NCBI RefSeq assembly: GCF_024055575.1
Contig: NZ_JAMXOE010000031.1
Location: 1 to 64,000, forward strand
DNA length: 64,000 nt
From: Mucilaginibacter flavidus
GTDB lineage: Bacteria; Bacteroidota; Bacteroidia; Sphingobacteriales; Sphingobacteriaceae
Direction of reading: 5' to 3'
Of this stretch, positions 9,814-17,526 are shown one piece after another; position 1 is the stretch's first letter; each line of letters starts with the position of its first letter. The notes under the pieces were generated by a model. That model did no database searches. It saw only the letters and a list, made by a program, of their open reading frames with translations, and was not told where the DNA came from. The translations under genes were made by a program, and so were the position numbers.

Positions 9814-11013
9814 ATGAACAGAAGAAATTTTTTGCGCAACACTGCGCTCGCTTCGGGGGCATTAATGGTTCCCGCTTTTTTGAAGCCATTTGAGGCTTTG
9901 GCGATAAATGAGCTATCGGGCTATAAAAACCTGGTGATTATTCAACTTTCCGGCGGCAACGATGGTTTGAACACCATTATCCCCTATGGCAACGATATCT
10001 ACTACCAAAAGCGTAGCACTATCGCCATAAATAAATCCGATGTGATCGCACTCAACGATGTGCAGGGACTTAACCCCAACCTCTCTGCATTAAAGGAATT
10101 GTACGACCAGGGCTGGATGAGCATCATCAACTCCGTTGGCTACCCTAACCCCGATCGCTCGCACTTCCGCTCTATGGATATATGGCAAACCGGCAGCGAG
10201 GCTAACCAGTTTTTAACCACCGGCTGGATTGGCCGCTATTTGGATTCAAATTGCGCTACCTGTAAAAACCCATATACGGCTATCGAGGTAGACGATACAC
10301 TCTCGCTGGCCATGAAAGGAGCAAAAATGAAAGGCATTGCCGTTGAAGACCCCAGCAAGCTTTTCCAAACCACCCGCGAGCCTTTTTTTAAGGAATTGGT
10401 ACACGACCATGAAAACGCCAACTTAAGTGAAGATAACCTCGGCTACCTATATAAAACCATGGCAGAAACGTACTCTTCGGCGGGGTATATTCAGCAAACT
10501 TCGAAAACCTATGCCGTAAAAGGCGAATACCCTGCAACGCCATTAGGCAACCAGTTAAAAACGGTATCCAAATTCATTAATTCAGGCTTGCAAACGCGGG
10601 TTTATTATGTCTCACTCAGCGGCTTCGACACGCATGTGGCCCAGCAGGGGCAACAAGGCAGGCAGTTGCAAATTTATGCCGATGCCGTCGCGGCGTTTAT
10701 AAAAGATCTTAAACAAACCGGCAAGCTGGATGATACCCTGGTGATGACCTTCAGCGAGTTCGGCCGCCGCGTTGAACAAAACGCCAGCAACGGCACCGAC
10801 CACGGCACAGCTAACAATATCCTGTTGTTCGGCGGTAAACTAAAAAAGGCCGGCATTTTCAACGATGCCCCCGATTTGGCACAGCTAGACAACGGCGACT
10901 TAAAATACAAAGTCGATTTCAGGGATGTTTACGCCACCCTGCTCGATAAATGGCTGGATGTGAGCAACGGGCAGGTATTGGGTAAGGGGTTTAAAGGGTT
11001 GGAGTTTATTTAG
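9814..11013 (+). CDS. DUF1501 domain protein with Tat-like signal
   Basis: 399 residues. The N-terminus MNRRNFLRNTALASGALMVP has a twin-arginine-type motif (RRNFL) followed by a hydrophobic segment, so export in folded form is likely. DUF1501 features are visible: NLVIIQLSGGNDGLNTIIPY, DRSHFRSMDIWQTG, YYVSLSGFDTH, MTFSEFGRRVEQN and NGTDHGTANNILLFGG. The family is related to alkaline-phosphatase/sulfatase folds (the SGGNDG, DTH and TDHG motifs resemble metal-site positions), but no activity has been established that I can name. It pairs with the DUF1800 gene just upstream. Confidence 0.92.
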   Translation: MNRRNFLRNTALASGALMVPAFLKPFEALAINELSGYKNLVIIQLSGGNDGLNTIIPYGNDIYYQKRSTIAINKSDVIALNDVQGLNPNLSALKELYDQGWMSIINSVGYPNPDRSHFRSMDIWQTGSEANQFLTTGWIGRYLDSNCATCKNPYTAIEVDDTLSLAMKGAKMKGIAVEDPSKLFQTTREPFFKELVHDHENANLSEDNLGYLYKTMAETYSSAGYIQQTSKTYAVKGEYPATPLGNQLKTVSKFINSGLQTRVYYVSLSGFDTHVAQQGQQGRQLQIYADAVAAFIKDLKQTGKLDDTLVMTFSEFGRRVEQNASNGTDHGTANNILLFGGKLKKAGIFNDAPDLAQLDNGDLKYKVDFRDVYATLLDKWLDVSNGQVLGKGFKGLEFI

Positions 11014-11055
11014 GCGGAGATCTCCAATCCCTTAGAGGCAGTGCCCGCACTAATT

Positions 11056-11577
11056 TTAAGGAAACAATCCTAATTCATTACCATCTTTCGGTATTTGCGC
11101 TGATTTGACGAAGAGCCAACCGTTGTTAACCAATTTATAAAGCTCAAGTTTACACGGACAATGGGGAACGTAGGTAGTTGTATCTCCCGCATCAGGTTCG
11201 TCCTTGTCGTAACGTTTATCCACAAAAGTCATCCAAATCTCAAATTTGTTAAGATTGTTCATTGCAAACAATTCGACATCTGTGTCCTGTTTTTTTGTTT
11301 TATAGATGGAGTCAAGTGTTGCCATGGTTTTGACATCTTTCGCATAAAACTTTATCCTTGCCCACCCGTGTTGATGATTTTCATATTCAAATTGAAGAAA
11401 CTGGTGTTTTGTCGAAACCGGGTCTGGCCCATACCAAAGCGAAAAACTTTTATTGTGAATATTTATAAAGTTCACATTGGAATGAAGAGTTTCCTGTCCG
11501 TTCCTGGGTTGCGCAAATGAATCAATATGCGAATGTAAAAAAACGCCCGCCAAAATAAAAATCAACCAGTTTTTCAT
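11056..11577 (-). CDS. Small secreted protein of unknown function
   Basis: 173 residues from the ATG at 11575-11577, chosen because it begins a clean signal peptide (MKNWLIFILAGVFLHSHIDS, then FAQ); an upstream in-frame start would add eight basic residues. The mature part is rich in aromatic and charged residues, with WYGPDPVSTKHQFLQFEYEN and a CPCKLELYKLVNNGWLFV segment near the C-terminus. I do not recognise the family. It is convergent with the DUF1501 gene and sits downstream of ffh behind a terminator, so it is probably transcribed alone. Confidence 0.7.
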   Translation of the reverse strand: MKNWLIFILAGVFLHSHIDSFAQPRNGQETLHSNVNFINIHNKSFSLWYGPDPVSTKHQFLQFEYENHQHGWARIKFYAKDVKTMATLDSIYKTKKQDTDVELFAMNNLNKFEIWMTFVDKRYDKDEPDAGDTTTYVPHCPCKLELYKLVNNGWLFVKSAQIPKDGNELGLFP

Positions 11578-11588
11578 GCGTCTAAAGT

Positions 11589-11613
11589 AAAAAAGACGCA
11601 AAGTATTGCGTCT
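11589..11613 (-). terminator. Rho-independent terminator downstream of ffh
   Basis: On the minus strand a perfect 8-bp stem AGACGCAA / TTGCGTCT with a four-base loop is followed directly by a run of T. It lies about 50 bases past the ffh stop and just before the start of the next minus-strand gene, separating the two transcripts. Confidence 0.75.
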
Positions 11614-11659
11614 CTACATTTTAAAAATAAATCCGAAATCGAACTTCCGAATTCCGAAA

Positions 11660-12985
11660 TTACTTCGGCATTCTCCGCATCATGTTTGCCATGGCTGCCG
11701 GGTTGCTCATTTGCTTCATCACCTTGCGCATGTCTTCAAACTGCTTTATCAGGCGGTTAACCTCGGTAAGGTTGGTGCCCGAGCCATTTGCTATACGGTT
11801 GCGGCGGCTTTGGTTAATGGTATCAGGATTGCTTTTCTCGTATGGCGTCATCGATTGGATGATTGCTTCGATAGCTTTAAACGCGTTGTCATCAACTTCC
11901 ACGTCCTTCATCATTTTGCCAACGCCGGGTATCATGCCCATCAAATCTTTCATGTTACCCATTTTTTTGATTTGCTGTATCTGGCTGTAAAAGTCGTTAA
12001 AGTCGAACTTATTTTTGCGGATCTTCTTTTGCAGTTCGGCAGCTTCCTTTTCGTCAAACTGTTGTTGTGCACGTTCAACCAGCGAGATAACGTCGCCCAT
12101 TCCCAAAATACGCGAGGCCATACGGTCGGGGTGGAAAACGTCGAGCGCTTCCATCTTTTCGCCGGTACCGATGAATTTTATCGGCTTGTTTACCACCGAT
12201 TTAATCGATAAGGCCGCACCACCGCGGGTATCGCCGTCAAGCTTGGTTAATACAACACCGGTAAAGTCGAGGCGGTCGTTAAACACCTTGGCGGTGTTCA
12301 CGGCATCCTGGCCGGTCATTGAATCCACCACGAATAAAATCTCGTGCGGTTTAGTGGCGGCTTTTACGTTCTCGATTTCCACCATCATGGCCTCGTCGAT
12401 AGACAAACGGCCGGCGGTATCAATGATCACCACGTTATTGCCGTTTTGTTTGGCTAACGCGATGCCTTCACGGGCAATAGCTACCGGGTCGGTCGATTCC
12501 AGGTTAGCATAAACCGGCACATCTATCTGCTTACCCAAAACCTGCAGTTGCTCAATAGCAGCCGGGCGATAAACGTCGTCGGCCACCAGCAGCACTTTTT
12601 TGTTTTTGCTGGTTTTCAGGTAATGGGCCAGCTTGCCGGTAAAGGTTGTTTTACCCGCACCGTTTAAGCCAGCAATTAATATAATGGTTGGGTTGGTAGT
12701 TAAATTTAAATCGGCTGTGCTGCCGCCCATCAGCTCGGTCAGCTCATCATTCATTATTTTAGTGAGGAGTTGGCCGGGAGAGATAGAAGTCAATACATTC
12801 TGACCGATTGCTTTTTGCCTTACTTCGTCGGTAAAGGCTTTGGCAGTTTTATAGTTAACGTCGGCGTCAAGAAGGGCCTTGCGGATTTCCTTCATGGTTT
12901 CGGCCACGTTTATTTCAGTAATAGTTCCCTGGCCTTTTAGTACCTTAAAGGCCCTGTCGAGTTTATCCGAAAGATTTTCAAACAT
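11660..12985 (-). CDS. ffh: Signal recognition particle GTPase Ffh
   Basis: 441 residues, the normal length. It binds 4.5S RNA and signal sequences of nascent membrane proteins and docks with FtsY. The N-terminal helical domain (about 1-85) is followed by the GTPase NG domain with the P-loop GLNGAGKTT, the insertion-box segment DDVYRPAAIEQL, DTAGR, and TKLDGDTRGGAA. The M domain (about 300-435) has GMGDVISLVERAQ, MIPGVGKMMKD and the RNA-binding part SRRNRIANGSGT, then a methionine-rich C-terminus (MRKVMKQMSNPAAMANMMRR). A terminator follows at 11589-11613. A TAnnTTTG-type box on the minus strand at 13009-13016 (TATTTTTG) may be its promoter, without a clear TTG partner. Confidence 0.98.
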   Translation of the reverse strand: MFENLSDKLDRAFKVLKGQGTITEINVAETMKEIRKALLDADVNYKTAKAFTDEVRQKAIGQNVLTSISPGQLLTKIMNDELTELMGGSTADLNLTTNPTIILIAGLNGAGKTTFTGKLAHYLKTSKNKKVLLVADDVYRPAAIEQLQVLGKQIDVPVYANLESTDPVAIAREGIALAKQNGNNVVIIDTAGRLSIDEAMMVEIENVKAATKPHEILFVVDSMTGQDAVNTAKVFNDRLDFTGVVLTKLDGDTRGGAALSIKSVVNKPIKFIGTGEKMEALDVFHPDRMASRILGMGDVISLVERAQQQFDEKEAAELQKKIRKNKFDFNDFYSQIQQIKKMGNMKDLMGMIPGVGKMMKDVEVDDNAFKAIEAIIQSMTPYEKSNPDTINQSRRNRIANGSGTNLTEVNRLIKQFEDMRKVMKQMSNPAAMANMMRRMPK

Positions 12986-13130
12986 TAGTTATGCTGATTT
13001 TGAGGATGCAAAAATAAGATTTTTTACGGTTTATATCGGATATTTTAACCGTAGCGGCACGGAGGGCGACACGAAGCACGCTGAGTTTTAACACTTATGC
13101 GCAAGACAGCGAAGAGCCTCCCGAATCAAA

Positions 13131-13187
13131 AGCGTTCCATTTTTCTACGTGGAACACCTGGAACGCTGTGAAACATTCTGATTATCA
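13131..13187. repeat. 57-bp dispersed palindromic repeat, copy 1
   Basis: AGCGTTCC and GGAACGCT form an 8-bp stem around CATTTTTCTACGTGGAACACCT-type loop sequence (positions 13131-13159), followed by GTGAAACATTCTGATTATCA. The same element occurs in reverse orientation at 57837-57893 with about 85-90 percent identity by eye. No gene overlaps either copy. It may be a small mobile palindrome or a binding site. Confidence 0.65.
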
Positions 13188-13222
13188 AATGTTTAATTTT
13201 TCTAAAATCGTCCGCTGGTCAA

Positions 13223-14380
13223 TTATTGCGCGTTCCTAACCAGTTTCCAAACCTCGCTGTTAAAATTTGCCTTTGTAATTCCGCTCACCTTTTCCAGCGC
13301 TGTAAAATAATTTTCATCACCTTTTTCAACTTTGCCACAGGTAAGCAGTTCCATCGGGGCGCCGCCTTTTTCCTTATCGAACTTTTGGGCAACTAAGGCA
13401 TTTATGGCGTACGATATTTTTAAGGGTTTTGAACCCTCCGAAAAATTCTTATTCTTTTCGTTGATGTACAGGGTCAGCCAGTCGGCATTGGGGTTCTCTT
13501 CGGCGTACTTTTTAAACATCGCAATAATTTCGGTCCAGCTAATGCCCCAGCTGCCGCCGTATAAATAGGCGCAGCCCTCGTCGACCGGGCGGTTGATTAT
13601 ATCGGGGTTAACTACCTGCCGTAACCGCTCGTGAAAAAGGTCGTGCGGGTCGAAGCGGCTTTTGTAGGCATTCCATCCGTTCACCAGTAATAATGAGTCC
13701 TTTTCATGTACCGACAGGGTGCCCCACGCCAGCCCGTTATACTGCAAGTTATAATCGACCCCTAAAATTTGCAGCGCTGCAGCAACGTCATCGCACAAAT
13801 ACAAAGCAATAGGCCGGGTGGGCGCATGCAGCTTTTTATCATAAAGGCTTACCGTATTATAATAGTATTTTGCCCCGGTCAGGTTCAGCGTGTCTTGATA
13901 ATGAAAGGTGATATTGCCGAGCTTTTTTGTTTTCCAGCCTTGCGTACTTTGCTTTAACGGCGAGTAAACATAAAATGTACCTTCAGCTTTTTTTGCCATT
14001 AACCTAAATGACGACCGCAGTACAGGTGTGCCATTTACATCCGCCATATAATTTATCCGGGTTGAAAAAACATCATCACCCAGGGCACTAATATTGGCTA
14101 AGTACGGTTTATAATAATTATCGTCCTTAAGTTTGGCATTTTTCTCCAGGCCTTTTAGCTCGTCCAACAGCATCGAGGTTGCCAGGAACTCTTCTTTTAA
14201 AATAAATTTATTCTCTGCATGCGGTTTTTCTTTTTGGCCGAGAAAACCATTCAGCGCGCTTATTAATTGATTTTTGGTTGCCGTGTCTTTCGGCAGGTTT
14301 ATTTCGGGGGATATGATCAACGGTTGCCCGTAAACATTACCGGTGAAAGCAATTAGCAGTAAAATAATGAAGCGTTTCAT
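13223..14380 (-). CDS. Secreted protein of unknown function
   Basis: 385 residues from the ATG at 14378-14380, which starts the signal peptide MKRFIILLLIAFTGNVYGQP; an upstream start would put nine polar residues in front. The mature protein has a region with DPHDLFHERLRQVVNPDIIN followed by DEGCAYLYGGSWGISWTEII, then a helical C-terminus. The HE near a later DEG resembles the arrangement in some metallopeptidase-like folds, but no HExxH is present, so I do not assign an activity. It stands alone; no operon partner. Confidence 0.72.
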   Translation of the reverse strand: MKRFIILLLIAFTGNVYGQPLIISPEINLPKDTATKNQLISALNGFLGQKEKPHAENKFILKEEFLATSMLLDELKGLEKNAKLKDDNYYKPYLANISALGDDVFSTRINYMADVNGTPVLRSSFRLMAKKAEGTFYVYSPLKQSTQGWKTKKLGNITFHYQDTLNLTGAKYYYNTVSLYDKKLHAPTRPIALYLCDDVAAALQILGVDYNLQYNGLAWGTLSVHEKDSLLLVNGWNAYKSRFDPHDLFHERLRQVVNPDIINRPVDEGCAYLYGGSWGISWTEIIAMFKKYAEENPNADWLTLYINEKNKNFSEGSKPLKISYAINALVAQKFDKEKGGAPMELLTCGKVEKGDENYFTALEKVSGITKANFNSEVWKLVRNAQ

Positions 14381-14736
14381 GTGTGTGTTTGAGGTTGAGG
14401 GATGCAAGATAGGGAAATTTACAGTCGGTCAAATACCACACATAACCAGGCACCTGCAATTCTTTAATTTCCTTGCTATTCCTCTTATAGCTAATCAGAT
14501 CTTCGACACTGCAGCGCCTTTGTATTGTAAAGTAAAAACGGGTTCCATAATTCGCCGTCAGCAACCGCCCAATAAACGTTTCGCTCATACAGTAAATAAT
14601 GCACATGTAGTATTGTACTCCTGGTTTAGCTGTTGTAATATTGATTGGTTAGAAAAAAGAAACACCAGGAGTAACCTGTTGCCTTTATTTTTTAATCCAT
14701 GGAGCAGCAAAGACATATATTTTGTGTAATTAAAAA
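14381..14736. other. Gene-free stretch with one inverted repeat
   Basis: I see no convincing gene here; the frames that cross it have no family features and overlap real genes. It contains a spaced perfect inverted repeat, TACTCCTGGT at 14616-14625 and ACCAGGAGTA at 14664-14673, which could be an operator or a hairpin in the leader of the next gene. Confidence 0.4.
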
Positions 14737-15480
14737 TTGATAAATAACGCGGTGAAAGAAGAAAAAAGCAAATACAAAACCGGCTGGCGCGTTTTACTGA
14801 TAAAAGCAGTATGCGCAGTTGCCATCGTGTTCTTGATAGAAATAGTTTTGGAGGCCTTGCGCAGTAAAGATGCCCTGGCGACTGCATTGGCGCCGTTTCA
14901 TAACCACTATTTCTCGCTATCGCGCAACTTTCTTACCATACCGGGCATGGCTTCCACATTTTCGGACGACCAAACTGCGACAACCAGGTTTGTGGAGTAT
15001 TTTATATTGGGCTACATTGCATTTGCTATTATCAGCATGTTAATATGGGCAATACCTGTATTGAAAAAGTATTCCAGCCGCATTAATTCCGTGTTGTTCT
15101 TCCTGCTGGTGTTAAGCACGTTCCTGGTGGCATTTTTCTTTCCCGGCCGAATGACGGTAATTGACACCAAAGCCAGGGAAATCCGGACCACCAAAAATTC
15201 CTGGTGGTTTATACCTGAAACTACCCGCATACCATTTGTCAATATCGCCAACATCGGTTATAAAACTACCTGGTATTATAACGGGCACGATAAAGAATAC
15301 AATAACTATATTGTAATAACGCTTACCACCAAAATCGGCACAAAAATAAACCTCGGCGAAATACAAGCCGGAGAGCAGAAAGGTACTCTGGTCCATAAAC
15401 CGCCAGTTATGATTCCGCCGGAACAAATAGTAACGGCGGCTAAGGTGGTGGATGCGTTGAATGAAGCGGCGAAGAAGTAG
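14737..15480 (+). CDS. Membrane protein of unknown function, three helices
   Basis: About 247 residues. The frame starts at TTG 14737 or, more simply, at GTG 14752 (VKEEKSKYKTGWRV); there is no ATG. Three hydrophobic segments can be seen: VLLIKAVCAVAIVFLIEIVL, a second at YFILGYIAFAIISMLIWAI, and a third at VLFFLLVLSTFLVAFFFP. A soluble beta-rich C-terminal part follows (IDTKAREIRTTKNSWW, then IVITLTTKIGTKINLGEI), resembling the PH-like tails of small membrane proteins. The 16744-17211 protein across the repeat region has a similar plan, so both may be PH-domain membrane proteins. No function known. Confidence 0.65.
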   Translation: MINNAVKEEKSKYKTGWRVLLIKAVCAVAIVFLIEIVLEALRSKDALATALAPFHNHYFSLSRNFLTIPGMASTFSDDQTATTRFVEYFILGYIAFAIISMLIWAIPVLKKYSSRINSVLFFLLVLSTFLVAFFFPGRMTVIDTKAREIRTTKNSWWFIPETTRIPFVNIANIGYKTTWYYNGHDKEYNNYIVITLTTKIGTKINLGEIQAGEQKGTLVHKPPVMIPPEQIVTAAKVVDALNEAAKK

Positions 15481-15537
15481 CAGTAGTGTTTAGTAGCAAT
15501 AGTTCAAGGGATATGCCGGGCGGTTTTAACAGACACA

Positions 15538-15717
15538 TTTTTAAACCAGGCCTGCGACCTGGCCTGATGAATTACGCCCTTTCAGGGCTTGGGGATGTTC
15601 TTCAACTTATGTTAACATGTTACGAATGCGACACTGTAGGAGAACCAAATTCAGGCCCGTCTGCGCGCTCAGCCCTGAAAGGGCGGCCATCACCAGCGCA
15701 GGTCGGGGGCCTGCGGT
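15538..15717. repeat. REPIN-like palindromic element, family A copy 1
   Basis: About 180 bases. The left half has the hairpins CAGGCC-TGCGACCT-GGCCTG and GCCCT-TTC-AGGGC; the right half has the same parts inverted, GCCCTGAAAGGGC and CGCAGGTCGGGGGCCTGCG. The whole unit is an imperfect palindrome of two REP-like halves around a roughly 80-base centre that includes GTTAACATGTTACGA and a GTAG. It is in tandem with copy 2 on the 3' side of the transposase gene. Confidence 0.85.
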
Positions 15718-15739
15718 AATCGAACCGCGATAAATGCCC

Positions 15740-15918
15740 TTTTAAACCAGGCCTGCGACCTGGCCTGATGAATTACGCCCTTTCTGGGCTTGGGGATGTT
15801 CTTCAACCTCTGTGAACAAGTTACAAAGGCGGCACCGTAGAATAACCAAACTCAGGCCCGCCTGTGCGCTCAGCCCTGAAAGGGCGGCCATCACCAGCGC
15901 AGGTCGCAGGCCTGCGGT
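15740..15918. repeat. REPIN-like palindromic element, family A copy 2
   Basis: Same architecture as copy 1, starting TTTAAACCAGGCCTGCGACC and ending GGTCGCAGGCCTGCGGT. One arm change (CCCTTTCTGGGC) weakens the left inner hairpin. It ends about 15 bases from the stop of the transposase gene at 15933, so the element and gene are nearly contiguous. Confidence 0.85.
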
Positions 15919-15932
15919 GAAAAGAGCACATA

Positions 15933-16385
15933 TTAATCCCAAACATATCGTTCATCATATTCAACCCTATGTTCTTTTAAAACACACCGGTATTCGTCCT
16001 GAAAATGAATTTTGCTGTGATGTTGATGCTGGTTGCTTATATATGCAATAATGGAATCAACATCGTCGGGGCTAACTGAGAATCCTCCATAACCATTCTG
16101 CCAATAAAAATTTTCCAGCGATTCATGCCTGGTTTTTATCCATTTTGATGAACTCGCCTTTATCTTTTCAACCAGGGTCATGAGCGCTATTTTTTTCGAT
16201 AGCATGCACAAAATATGAACATGGTCGGTATAGCCGCCCACCTTTATGGGATGGCACTCATACGTTTGACAAATGCCTGCCAAGTGATTATGTAGCTCCA
16301 GTTCATATGGCGCGTAAATAAGCGGCTCCCGATGTTTTGTGCTAAACACTATGTGCATATAATTTTTTACGAGTGATTGTCCCAT
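15933..16385 (-). CDS. REP-associated tyrosine transposase (RAYT, IS200-like HUH enzyme)
   Basis: 150 residues, the size of IS200/RAYT TnpA proteins. It is a single-strand DNA endonuclease of the HUH class. The HUH motif is H55-V-H57 in GYTDHVHILCML, and the nucleophile is probably Tyr115 in DSIIAYISNQHQHH, a standard arrangement for the family. FSTKHREPLI near the N-terminus and FYWQNGYGGFSVSP before the catalytic helix are also typical. Palindromic family A repeats lie on both sides (two at the 3' side, one at the 5' side), which is how RAYT genes sit among the REP elements they mobilise. There is no IS605 tnpB and no second ORF. No frameshift is seen, so it may be active. Confidence 0.88.
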   Translation of the reverse strand: MGQSLVKNYMHIVFSTKHREPLIYAPYELELHNHLAGICQTYECHPIKVGGYTDHVHILCMLSKKIALMTLVEKIKASSSKWIKTRHESLENFYWQNGYGGFSVSPDDVDSIIAYISNQHQHHSKIHFQDEYRCVLKEHRVEYDERYVWD

Positions 16386-16482
16386 GATTTGGAATTAGGT
16401 TATATTGCTTGTAATGTAAGGTGCTAATTTAAATTAAATACTGTGTTTGTTGAAGCGGTAAGCTTGACGATTAACACAAACA

Positions 16483-16661
16483 TTTTAAACCAGGTCTGCG
16501 ACCTGGCCTGATGAATTACACCCTTTCAGGGCTTGGGGATGTTCTTCAACTTATGTTAACATGTTACGAAGGCGACAATGTAGGAGTACCAAATTCAGGC
16601 CCGTCTGCGCGCTCAGCCCTGAAAGGGCGGCCATCACCAGCGCAGGTCGAAGGCCTGCGGT
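16483..16661. repeat. REPIN-like palindromic element, family A copy 3
   Basis: Starts TTTTAAACCAGGTCTGCGAC and ends GGTCGAAGGCCTGCGGT. It is about 95 percent identical by eye to copy 1, including the centre TTATGTTAACATGTTACGAA. It lies about 100 bases upstream of the transposase start, so the gene is bracketed by copies. Confidence 0.85.
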
Positions 16662-16743
16662 GAAAATAAAAAGCGTTCTACTGTACATCACTACCCTTAC
16701 CCCCGTTTAAATAATAATTTTATATTTGACTTATTGCAATACT

Positions 16744-17211
16744 ATGTTATTATCAACTCACCCGGTAGAATATCGTTACAACAAATTTAATGGCTGGTTT
16801 GCAGTTATTAGTTTAGCCGCCATTATTGGTGTTGCCGTGCCTTATATTATCTCGAATGCGAAAGCGGGCGATAATGGAATAGCCCTGGCAATTTTGACCG
16901 CGGCCGGCATAGCGGCTTTGATACTTGTTTTTGTTATTAAAAAATACTTTATACCTGCACTAAGAGGCGACATCGCGCTCGAAATAACTACCAAAGGAAT
17001 AACAAGCTACCTGCATAACATCAGCATTTCGTGGCGCGATGTTGACAACATTGAGGTTAACGGCGGCCGTATGGCCGATGTACTCTACATCTACTTTAAA
17101 CAGGAAACCGACCACGGCGATTATGTACGCATCCCCCTGCAATGGATAACCGGCAACGACGACGATATCTATGAAACGGCCAAAGCTTTCTGGAAGCACA
17201 AACCACAGTAG
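16744..17211 (+). CDS. Small membrane protein, PH-like C-terminus
   Basis: 155 residues from the ATG at 16744 (MLLSTHPVEYRYNKFNGWF). Two membrane segments follow: WFAVISLAAIIGVAVPYIIS and IALAILTAAGIAALILVFVI. The C-terminal half, with GDIALEITTKGITSYLHNIS, ISWRDVDNIEVNG and the ending YETAKAFWKHK, resembles the STM3941-like/PH-fold group of small membrane proteins, an assignment from general appearance only. A TATATTTG box (16721-16728) 15 bases upstream of the ATG matches the Bacteroidota -7 consensus. It lies between REPIN copies A3 and B1. Confidence 0.7.
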   Translation: MLLSTHPVEYRYNKFNGWFAVISLAAIIGVAVPYIISNAKAGDNGIALAILTAAGIAALILVFVIKKYFIPALRGDIALEITTKGITSYLHNISISWRDVDNIEVNGGRMADVLYIYFKQETDHGDYVRIPLQWITGNDDDIYETAKAFWKHKPQ

Positions 17212-17244
17212 TTCACACGTATTTTGATCTTCAAATTTTTATTG

Positions 17245-17422
17245 GCGCAGGCCTGCGACCTGTGCTGGCGAATTGTGCCCCGTTGGGGCTTTTACGATTT
17301 TTCTTCAATTTAGTAATTCCGGTTAACCTATTTTATCAATGTTTCCAACATCCACAGAATGAAGGCAGCCCACTCAGCCCCAAAGGGGCGGCATTCATTA
17401 GCGCAGGTCGCAGGCCTGCGCT
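17245..17422. repeat. REPIN-like palindromic element, family B copy 1
   Basis: Outer hairpins are as in family A (GCGCAGGCCTGCGACCTGTG on the left, GCGCAGGTCGCAGGCCTGCG on the right). The inner hairpins are GCCCC-GTT-GGGGC and GCCCC-AAA-GGGGC instead of GCCCT-TTC-AGGGC. The centre is unrelated to that of family A. It occupies the otherwise gene-free 17212-17526. Confidence 0.8.
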
Positions 17423-17526
17423 CAAGGCGATATGTTTAATCACAGGCCGGTAAATTAAGTTTATTGGTGGTTTTATATTATAATAAATGTATTTTCGTTT
17501 ATACCTTGCACCTGTTGTATCGAAAT

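Noticed and set aside
11606..12211. Long plus-strand reading frame (201 codons) over ffh
   Set aside because: It is antisense to a confidently identified gene and shows no family features; its His-rich text is a reflection of the codon use of ffh.
14343..14729. Plus-strand frame of 128 codons between two genes
   Set aside because: No conserved motif, no promoter, and it overlaps the start of the minus-strand secreted protein; composition is unlike neighbouring genes.
15538..16661. CRISPR array
   Set aside because: Repeats are long palindromes (about 180 bases) with a transposase between them, and are not separated by uniform spacers; no cas genes are present.
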